A DNA stretch of 19,935 bases, from the NCBI GenBank assembly GCA_039819785.1, contig JBCBRH010000048.1, positions 1-19,935 of the forward strand, given 5' to 3'. Below are positions 1-6,137 of the stretch, in pieces. Numbering within the stretch: position 1 is the first letter of the stretch; the number at the start of each line of letters is the position of its first letter. The position numbers and the translations under genes are program-made. Under the pieces are notes generated by a model, which ran no database searches, was not told the DNA's origin, and was given only the letters and a program-made list of their open reading frames with translations. Source of the stretch: JBCBRD01 sp039819785. GTDB taxonomy: Bacteria; Pseudomonadota; Alphaproteobacteria; Rhizobiales; Hyphomicrobiaceae.

Positions 1-455
1 GCGGCGAGCATCCTCCAGCGAAGAAATTCAACGGTGGCCAGAAAGTTCTGTTCTGGCTTGTCATGCTGGGCGGTGCGTCCATTTCCTTGTCAGGCCTCCA
101 GCTGCTGTTCCCCTATGAACTGCCGATGTTCGCCAAGACATTTGCATTCCTGAATACCTTCGGCTTGGGCCTGCCAACGCAGCTGACACCAAACCAGGAA
201 CAACAGTTCGCAACCAGCTGGCACGGCATCATGGCGCTGTTCTTGACCGTCGTGATCGTTGCGCACATCTACATTGGCTCGATCGGAATGGAGGGCGCGT
301 TCGATGCAATGGGCTCCGGCCAGGTGGATGCAAATTGGGCGAAGGAACACCATTCCATCTGGGCTGAGGAAGTCATCGAAGGTGAGCGCCTCGCACCACG
401 CGGAAGCGGCGGAGCGAGAGGTGGTGCATCCGGCAAGCCGGTCCCAGCCGAATAG
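1..455 (+). CDS. Formate dehydrogenase gamma subunit (cytochrome b), C-terminal part
   Basis: The 5' end lies outside the window; reading starts in frame at base 3, so about 150 residues are present. This is the membrane cytochrome b subunit (FdoI/FdnI type) that passes electrons from the Fe-S beta subunit of formate dehydrogenase to quinone. Two hydrophobic segments are visible: one beginning KVLFWLVMLGGASISL, and one around ALFLTVVIVAHIYIGSIG. The histidines in ATSWHGIMAL and VVIVAHIYIG sit where FdnI-type subunits carry haem ligands. The WAKEHHSIWAEE segment before the tail is typical of the family. The tail after it is Gly/Arg/Ala-rich and looks poorly conserved. The next gene starts 12 bases downstream on the same strand, so this is probably the end of the structural fdh genes and the start of an accessory operon. 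Family assignment is confident; which formate dehydrogenase subtype cannot be told from this fragment. Confidence 0.9.
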   Translation, partial: GEHPPAKKFNGGQKVLFWLVMLGGASISLSGLQLLFPYELPMFAKTFAFLNTFGLGLPTQLTPNQEQQFATSWHGIMALFLTVVIVAHIYIGSIGMEGAFDAMGSGQVDANWAKEHHSIWAEEVIEGERLAPRGSGGARGGASGKPVPAE

Positions 456-467
456 CGTTTCAGGCTC

Positions 468-2150
468 ATGAGAAGCGTGAACGCCTGCATTGAGGGGCTC
501 CGCGCGGTGCAACACCTGCCCCGCGTGGCTGCCCTGGCTCTAGGTCTACGCTCGTCCATGGCCATTGCCGGTTCGGTCGGTCTGCTATCTGGAGTAGCCT
601 TCGTCGCTCATGCAGCCGGCAACCTCCCAGCCGGCAACCCCCATACCGAAAGACCAGCCGTCTCCCCTTCGAAGGTGGCCGATCCGAAGCCTGCCGCCTC
701 AAACGCAGACCCCGCGCCGCCTGATCCAGCGCCTCTTGCCAGCTTGAAAGGGCACGGCGGCCCTGTGAAGGCACTGGCGGTGTCGACCGACGGCACCAGA
801 CTTCTCAGTGGGTCGTTTGATTACTCGTTCATCCTGTGGGACGTGGCATCAGAGCCACCCAAGGCCATTCACCGCTTTGATGAAGTTGATGGGGCCATCA
901 ACGCCGTCACCTTCATAAACGATGGCCAGCGCCTGCTCGCCGCCGGGGATGCCGGGACGGTCGTGATCGCCGACGTCGCATCCAAATCAATCACGACCCG
1001 CTTAAAAGGCCATCAGGCCAAGATCGTCGGCGTTGCAGTCTCCAGTGACGGCAACCGCGCGGTAACCGCGTCGTGGGACCGCACCGCACGAATCTGGATT
1101 TTAGGCGAAACACCATCCGCCGGGCCGGTCCTGAAAGACCACGCGGCCCCGGTGAACGCGGCCACTTTTTCAACGGATGGGCGCTCCGTGTTTACAGCCA
1201 GCGCCGACGGCAAAATACGCCATTTCGATGCGGGCACCGGTGAGCTTATTCGCGTCATGCACAGCCATGGCTGGGGCATCAACGCGCTGAAGGTGGTGCA
1301 CGACAACGGACAAGACGCGCTGGTCTTTGGCGCGATTGATGGCCACGTCGGCTTCACGGACAGCACCACAGGCGCGGTGGTAGACGTGCCCTCAGAACTT
1401 AATGGGCACGAAAAACCGGTCCTAGCGCTCGCTCTGCGCGCGACTGCTTCTCTGTCTGCAGCACCCGATAAGCAAATCAACAGCTTGCGCGCCTCATCGG
1501 ACGGCGGCGGACTGATTATTGTCGCAACCGACAAAGCCGTTCTGGAAAGTTTCCAAAACCCCTACGGGCCCGTATGGGCTCTGGCCTTCTCGGGGGACGG
1601 CAAGAGCCTCTACTACGGCGGCCTGGATGACGCGATCCACCGCTGGCGGATTTCCCCGCGCCTCCCCTTCGAGCCTGTCGAAAGCCCTTATCCCAGGCGC
1701 TTTCAGCTCAGCGGCACACCTGATGATCCCGTCGCCTGGGGAAAAATCCAGTTTGCCCGGAAATGCAGTGTCTGCCACACTCTGGAGCCCGATGGGAAAA
1801 ACCGTGCAGGCCCGACGCTTTACGGTATTTTCGGCCGGCGGATTGCCACCCTTCCCGGTTACAGCTATTCGCCAGGCCTGAAGAACCTGGACATCGTCTG
1901 GTCGCCTGAGACGGTATCAAGACTTTTCGAACTTGGGCCGGAACACTTTACACCCGGCTCGAAAATGCCGTTGCAGAAAATGCGGGACCCAAAAGCCCGC
2001 GCCGCCCTGATCGCTTACCTTGAAGTCGCAACAACGCCAACTGCGCCGCGCGACGAAAAAGGTACGCAGCGCAAAGAACAAGAAACCGACAAGCCATCCA
2101 CGCAAGCCCCCCGGGGTGCGAAGGAAAAGACCGGAGGAAACGCCAAATGA
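468..2150 (+). CDS. Exported WD40 beta-propeller / cytochrome c fusion protein
   Basis: A 560-aa protein. A hydrophobic stretch at about 31-49 ending AFVAHA followed by AG looks like a signal peptide cleaved near residue 49. A Pro/Ala-rich linker follows to about 88. Seven WD40-like blades can be picked out at about 90-125, 135-170, 177-211, 220-254, 260-300, 308-359 and 365-393, with GH...W-D type ends, enough for a closed propeller. The C-terminus is a class I cytochrome c domain with haem motif C433-S-V-C436-H437 and a likely axial Met500 in PGSKMP. An internal ATG at codon 31 would give a shorter signal peptide, but I kept the upstream start, which sits 12 bases after the fdh gamma stop. 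Role is inferred: a periplasmic electron-transfer or docking partner of the formate dehydrogenase. The stop overlaps the next start (ATGA). Confidence 0.88.
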   Translation: MRSVNACIEGLRAVQHLPRVAALALGLRSSMAIAGSVGLLSGVAFVAHAAGNLPAGNPHTERPAVSPSKVADPKPAASNADPAPPDPAPLASLKGHGGPVKALAVSTDGTRLLSGSFDYSFILWDVASEPPKAIHRFDEVDGAINAVTFINDGQRLLAAGDAGTVVIADVASKSITTRLKGHQAKIVGVAVSSDGNRAVTASWDRTARIWILGETPSAGPVLKDHAAPVNAATFSTDGRSVFTASADGKIRHFDAGTGELIRVMHSHGWGINALKVVHDNGQDALVFGAIDGHVGFTDSTTGAVVDVPSELNGHEKPVLALALRATASLSAAPDKQINSLRASSDGGGLIIVATDKAVLESFQNPYGPVWALAFSGDGKSLYYGGLDDAIHRWRISPRLPFEPVESPYPRRFQLSGTPDDPVAWGKIQFARKCSVCHTLEPDGKNRAGPTLYGIFGRRIATLPGYSYSPGLKNLDIVWSPETVSRLFELGPEHFTPGSKMPLQKMRDPKARAALIAYLEVATTPTAPRDEKGTQRKEQETDKPSTQAPRGAKEKTGGNAK

Positions 2151-2272
2151 AAGCCTTCCTGATCAGCACCGCAATTCTGGTGGTCGTCACAGTCGGTGCT
2201 GCCATGGCACTGGGCACGATCAATGAAACCTCATCGGACGCCTTCACGGTCGAAAACAACGTACGGCTATGA
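2147..2272 (+). CDS. 41-aa single-pass membrane or secreted peptide
   Basis: A short gene whose ATG overlaps the preceding TGA in an ATGA, with a clear Shine-Dalgarno (GGAGGAAA) six bases upstream. The product begins MKAFLISTAILVVVTVGAA, one hydrophobic segment after a single lysine, and ends in a polar tail SDAFTVENNVRL. It therefore looks like a small inner-membrane protein or signal-anchored peptide with a roughly 20-residue periplasmic tail. Translational coupling to the WD40-cytochrome c gene suggests the two are made together. I recall similar tiny proteins with tails ending in VRL beside trypsin-like peptidase genes in other alphaproteobacteria, but have no name or function for them. 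The strong RBS and exact overlap make it more than a chance ORF. Confidence 0.72.
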   Translation: MKAFLISTAILVVVTVGAAMALGTINETSSDAFTVENNVRL

Positions 2273-2276
2273 TGCA

Positions 2277-3317
2277 GTGAGTGTGAAGGCCCCAGGCAAA
2301 ACCAAGTCCGATTCGGCACCGCTGCGCGCGATTGCAGCTGTAGCCGCGACGCTTCTGGTCGCATCGCCGATAGCTGTAAGCCAAACCGAAGCACGCAGTC
2401 TGTTCGTTGATACATCGGCGGAAAGCCTGGAAGACGCCATGGCCTCCGTGGTGGTCATCCTGCCGGAGTGGCCGAAGGATGCAAAACGCACCGAAGAGCC
2501 CGAGGCAAGCGGGGTCGTTTGGACAACCGGTCGGCATATCGTAACCGCGCACCACGTCATCGCGAAGGCTCGCACCATCCAGATCAAAACGCGCGATGGC
2601 CGCATTTTGCCAGCTCAGCTGGCGGGGCACGACGCTGCGACAGATCTCGCCCTACTCCGGATCAACGACGATCTGCCACCAGCAACCTTCGCAACCGGTG
2701 ATCCGGCTCCAGGCGAACAAACCTGTGCCATCGGCAACGCGTTCGGACTTGGCCTGTCGCTCACCTGCGGCGTGGTCTCCGCGATCAATAAGGCGGGCGT
2801 TGGCTTCAACCCCATCGAGGACTTCGTGCAGACGGACGCCGCCGTCAATCCAGGCGCATCCGGCGGTGCGTTGGTCAATCGCGACGGTCAGATCATCGGA
2901 ATATTGTCAGCCATCTTCACAAAGACATCGGACGCAAACATCGGCGTGAACTTTGCGGTCTCGACGGCCCTGACCCAACGCATCGTCAATGATCTGCTGG
3001 ACGATGGCCGTGTTGTCCGGCGCAACCCCGGCGTCCGGCTTGCAGGGCGCTCAGGCCGGTTTCGCGGCGCACCAGGCAGGCTCATGGCGCCTCGCGTCGT
3101 TGGCGTTGCGACGGGTTCTCCGGCGGAAGCCGCCGGACTGGCCATCGGCGATGAGATCATTGAGGCTGCTGGCCGGCGCACGCAGACACCGGCAGAGTTT
3201 AACGCAGCCCTCGATTTGGCGCGCGTCTCAGGAAGCCTCAAATTGCGCGTGGCGCGCGGAACAACTGAAATTGAAACCACGCTGGAACTCGGCAAGGTGG
3301 TGCCGCGTGGACAGTAG
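2277..3317 (+). CDS. HtrA/DegP-like S1C serine protease with one PDZ domain
   Basis: With the GTG at 2277 the product is 346 aa. It starts with a Lys-containing n-region and a hydrophobic stretch (AIAAVAATLLVASPIAV), a signal peptide, so the enzyme is periplasmic. The trypsin-like domain shows the full triad: His93 in VTAHHV, Asp123 in ATDLALL and Ser195 in NPGASGGA. A single PDZ domain follows (about 250-340; SPAEAAGLAIGDEI), against two in DegP, which is closer to DegS/single-PDZ proteins. The start is uncertain. In-frame ATGs at 2223 and 2196 would overlap the 41-aa gene in another frame, and no candidate has a strong RBS; 2277 or 2283 (GTG) best places the signal peptide. Position in the fdh accessory operon suggests quality control or processing of exported components; this is inference. 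Confidence 0.88.
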   Translation: MSVKAPGKTKSDSAPLRAIAAVAATLLVASPIAVSQTEARSLFVDTSAESLEDAMASVVVILPEWPKDAKRTEEPEASGVVWTTGRHIVTAHHVIAKARTIQIKTRDGRILPAQLAGHDAATDLALLRINDDLPPATFATGDPAPGEQTCAIGNAFGLGLSLTCGVVSAINKAGVGFNPIEDFVQTDAAVNPGASGGALVNRDGQIIGILSAIFTKTSDANIGVNFAVSTALTQRIVNDLLDDGRVVRRNPGVRLAGRSGRFRGAPGRLMAPRVVGVATGSPAEAAGLAIGDEIIEAAGRRTQTPAEFNAALDLARVSGSLKLRVARGTTEIETTLELGKVVPRGQ

Positions 3318-3396
3318 TGTCTGACCGCAAACCGGCAGTCTCCGACGAACAAGTGGGGGGGATGACCGAGAGCACAAATCAAAAAAGGAAACACCA

Positions 3397-3597
3397 ATGG
3401 CTGAAATCGACGAGGAAAAATTCAACCTATCCCTGCGCAAGTTTCTCAAGCAGGTTGGCGTCACGTCCCAGCGTGAGATCGAAAACCTTGTGCGCACGAA
3501 TGACGGCGTGCCAAGCCCGCTGAAGGTGAAGGTGGTCCTGACAGCTGAAGGCACCGGCTTGACACATACCGTGGATGGCGAAATCGAAGTTGGATAG
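3397..3597 (+). CDS. Small DUF6494 family protein
   Basis: A 66-aa cytosolic protein with AGGAAA five bases before its ATG. The pattern of FNLSLRKFLKQVGVTSQREIE, then a short variable loop, then LKVKVVLTAEGTGLTHTVDGEI matches what I remember of DUF6494: an N-terminal helical part followed by a beta-hairpin that ends near GEI. Length equals the usual family length. There is no signal peptide, no metal motif, and no lipoyl or biotinyl attachment motif (no DKA or MKM), which matters because the next gene is a ligase-like protein. It starts 79 bases after the protease gene and 7 bases before the ligase-like gene. Function is unknown; recurrence beside formate dehydrogenase genes is remembered rather than tested. 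Confidence 0.82.
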   Translation: MAEIDEEKFNLSLRKFLKQVGVTSQREIENLVRTNDGVPSPLKVKVVLTAEGTGLTHTVDGEIEVG

Positions 3598-3604
3598 GCC
3601 GCAA

Positions 3605-4426
3605 ATGAAACCTTCCAGCGGGTCCGTTGGCAACGGCTATGACGCGAACACGGAACTCACCCAACCAGCGCTGCCTCCGATCCTGACCGCACACGTCCAG
3701 GCCGCTGACGTGGACGTGTTTGAGGCTGCTGTCGATAGCGCAGCTTCAGGGAGTCTGGGAGCTGCAGATTGCCTGTGGAGCACCAGAACGGCACGTGCCG
3801 AGTTTGCCATCGTTCTTGAGCCCGATGTGGCAGCACATGCGGCAAAACAAATGGGCCCGCTGATGTTTGGTGCCGTGGCCGACAGCCTGGGGGTTCTGAT
3901 GCCGCCGAAAACGTCAGTATTATTGCGCTGGCCATCCACAGTGCTCGTCAACGGTGCCAAGGCAGGTCACATCAACCTGGCGATCGCAGAACCACGAACT
4001 CCGTCAGACCAGCCAGACCCGTCGACCAGCACCAATGTCCCCGATTGGCTGGTCGTGGGCGCAAGTATCCGCCTTTACCGGTCAAACAAGGGAGCTGAGC
4101 CAGGCTCCAATCCAGATGAGACCGTGCTGCATGAAGAAGGTGGTGGAGACCTGGAACGCTCGCAGGTCATCCAATCCATCGCTGCGCACTTTCTAACCCG
4201 GTTGAACCACTGGCAGGATGGTGGCTTTGCTTCAGCACACGACAGCATCATTGGCCGCATCGAAGGGCACGAACAACCAGCCGATATCCAAGGCCCGGAT
4301 GGAACAACATGGGCTGGCGCAACGGTTCTGGGCATCAGCGAAGACGCCGAGCTGCTGATCAAATCCAACACCGGCGAGCATCTGGCGCTCCCTCAGTTCA
4401 TCGACCCGCAGCCTGATGTTTCTTGA
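3605..4426 (+). CDS. Biotin/lipoate protein ligase-like protein (DUF4444-type)
   Basis: A 273-aa protein, start chosen at the ATG seven bases after the DUF6494 stop; an upstream in-frame ATG (3575) would overlap that gene. The core resembles the biotin/lipoate ligase fold. LRWPSTVLVNGAKAGHINLAI (108-127) lines up with the WPND...K-GGIL segment of biotin protein ligases, and Lys119 falls where the catalytic lysine sits. VPDWLVVGASIRL (145-157) matches the strand after it. A small C-terminal beta domain around 235-265 (GTTWAGATVLGISEDAELL) resembles the SH3-like cap. The GRGRxGR adenylate-binding motif of BirA is not visible at the N-terminus, so substrate specificity is open. Family assignment is firm; activity and target protein are unknown. 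No carrier domain with a lipoyl/biotinyl lysine motif is encoded in this window. Confidence 0.82.
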   Translation: MKPSSGSVGNGYDANTELTQPALPPILTAHVQAADVDVFEAAVDSAASGSLGAADCLWSTRTARAEFAIVLEPDVAAHAAKQMGPLMFGAVADSLGVLMPPKTSVLLRWPSTVLVNGAKAGHINLAIAEPRTPSDQPDPSTSTNVPDWLVVGASIRLYRSNKGAEPGSNPDETVLHEEGGGDLERSQVIQSIAAHFLTRLNHWQDGGFASAHDSIIGRIEGHEQPADIQGPDGTTWAGATVLGISEDAELLIKSNTGEHLALPQFIDPQPDVS

Positions 4427-4574
4427 TCGCCGATGTGTTCTCTCACTTTCATCTGAAGCCAACATGGCCCAGCCTCCAACCAAGAGACCGCCACCCGGCT
4501 GGAATGTCCCGTAAACGACAACAGAATAAAGCGTGTCCTACGAACGTGAGCACGCTTCAGGAAAGGGTAAACCG

Positions 4575-5087
4575 GTGCGACGACTGCTGCGAACCATCCG
4601 CTTCGATGGCAGTGACGCCTATGTTTATGACCTGGCCGCCGAACCAGGCGAATGGGCCGTGTCCGGTGCATTTGCATTTTCCAACGCCGGTCCCGGGCAG
4701 TTGGTCGGTAAAACACGTCAGGCTTTTGCCAACGGCTTCCTAGGTGTCCAAACCTTCGGGCGGTCAACCTTTGCGACAGTGGGAGAGGCAACCGAGGACG
4801 ACATCGAAGCGGTCGTTCTGACGTTAGCCGACCACTTTGTCACCAATTATGGGGCACCAAGCCAGACTGCGGCCCGTTCCGCAGCCGAAGCCGAGGTTGC
4901 GTTCATTGAGGATTTGGTGAAAGACGCACCTCTCAACACTGTTTTCACGGTCCGGCGGACCTTCACGGATGACGAGCACAAGAGCCGCTCGGAGTTGCGA
5001 GAAGAATTCCGCACCATCAAGCCCCCCACGGATGAACCCCTCCATGCCCGCATCTGGACAATCGACGCCACGGACGACGCCGAATGA
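4575..5087 (+). CDS. DUF6505 family protein
   Basis: The product is 170 aa if translation begins at GTG 4575, where AGGG lies seven bases upstream and the protein then begins like relatives I remember (RRLLRTIRFDGSD). An earlier in-frame GTG at 4533 would add 14 poorly conserved residues. It shows AAEPGEWAVSGAF (about 24-36), GKTRQAFANGFLG (about 49-61), a helix-rich middle, and FTVRRTF followed by a charged segment and an EEFRTIKPP strand. No signal peptide, transmembrane segment or metal motif is apparent, so it is probably cytosolic. Function is unknown. The 3' end overlaps the start of the DUF6352 gene in a different frame, indicating coupled expression. It belongs to the fdh accessory block. 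Confidence 0.78.
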   Translation: MRRLLRTIRFDGSDAYVYDLAAEPGEWAVSGAFAFSNAGPGQLVGKTRQAFANGFLGVQTFGRSTFATVGEATEDDIEAVVLTLADHFVTNYGAPSQTAARSAAEAEVAFIEDLVKDAPLNTVFTVRRTFTDDEHKSRSELREEFRTIKPPTDEPLHARIWTIDATDDAE

Positions 5088-6093
5088 CTTCTGGAAGTCG
5101 GCTGGTCTTCATCTGCTTGAGGTGGGTGAAAACGGGTGGCTGCAGGTCACGCCCAACTTCATCCGCGCATACCTGACACGGCCTGAAGTCCACCCAATCG
5201 GAGACTCGTGCGAAGCAGAACACCGCCTGCACGAAGCGCTGCTTGCTGATCCATTCCGCGCCGTAAGCGACATCGAGTTAAAACAAATCGCCGACCCGGA
5301 TGCGATTGAAAACTACACAATCGTTCTGGCCTTCCGGCAGGTACTCATGGACGCCGGCACGCTTGAAGGCGCGTATCTGTCTTTGATGCGCAAGCCGTTG
5401 GACAACATCCCTCCGGTCTTCATCGACCAGCTGGTGCACGTCATCTTGCGCAATACCCTTGCTGACGTGACCGACCCCATCAGGTTGCGGGCGGCTGAAA
5501 TCTTCTTTCGCGACCAGTCTGTCTCGACCGATGACGGACGCCTGATGCTGGCCGACGAAGAGATTATCGGGATGCACGCGCAAACAGGCTCACAAACAGG
5601 GATCGGGCAGCTGCTGGCCGAAACAGGCACGCCGCTGCGCGAAGTCACCCTTGATGTACTGGATGAAGACAACAAAGAGATCTACTGGGCGCGCTCGGAC
5701 AGGTTCGACACGGTCGTCGATTTCCGCTTCGAGCAGCCAGCCCTCGACGCCTTCGCGCGCGTGATCGAAACATGGCTGATGCATTTGCTTGGGATGGCTG
5801 TGCGTGTCGAGCCCCGGCCCAGATTGGAAGACCCGGACTGGCGTTGGCACATCGGCCTGGACCGGTGTGCATCCGATATCCTGAACAAAATGTATGAGGG
5901 CAAGGAAACGACACTGGAAGAGGCGGAAGCCATCATCGGGCTGTTCCGGATGCGCATACTCGATGAGAGCCAGGTGATTGACCGTGTGAAGGGGCGTCCG
6001 ATCTATCTGGCGCTCGCCCAATCGCCATCAGGTGACGTCAAGATGAAGCCGCAGAATCTGATCATCAACCTGCCGATCAGCCAGACGAATTAA
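5044..6093 (+). CDS. DUF6352 family protein
   Basis: A 349-aa, apparently cytosolic protein. The conserved part begins at DFWKSAGLHLLEVGENGWL (about 15-33). It then has an AEHRLHEALLADP helix, FIDQLVHVILRN, LRAAEIFFRDQSV, MLADEEIIGMHA, LDVLDEDNKEIYWARSDRFDTVVDF, and ends MKPQNLIINLPIS. This run of motifs matches my memory of DUF6352 proteins beside formate dehydrogenase genes. The frame has no start between the conserved DFW and the end of DUF6505, so translation must begin inside the upstream gene. ATG 5044 (overlap 44 bases) is the nearest; ATG 5032 is also possible. Neither has a strong RBS, consistent with coupling to DUF6505. No cofactor-binding motif is obvious and function is unknown. 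It is the last plus-strand gene before the convergent polyferredoxin gene. Confidence 0.8.
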   Translation: MPASGQSTPRTTPNDFWKSAGLHLLEVGENGWLQVTPNFIRAYLTRPEVHPIGDSCEAEHRLHEALLADPFRAVSDIELKQIADPDAIENYTIVLAFRQVLMDAGTLEGAYLSLMRKPLDNIPPVFIDQLVHVILRNTLADVTDPIRLRAAEIFFRDQSVSTDDGRLMLADEEIIGMHAQTGSQTGIGQLLAETGTPLREVTLDVLDEDNKEIYWARSDRFDTVVDFRFEQPALDAFARVIETWLMHLLGMAVRVEPRPRLEDPDWRWHIGLDRCASDILNKMYEGKETTLEEAEAIIGLFRMRILDESQVIDRVKGRPIYLALAQSPSGDVKMKPQNLIINLPISQTN

Positions 6094-6137
6094 GAACCGG
6101 ACAGACCAGAACCCTGATCAGCACGACACAGCACGCC

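Noticed and set aside
1..455. Possible Ni/Fe-hydrogenase cytochrome b subunit instead of formate dehydrogenase gamma
   Set aside because: The C-terminal WAKEHHSIWAEE region and the neighbouring fdhD, mob and DUF3305/3306 genes favour formate dehydrogenase.
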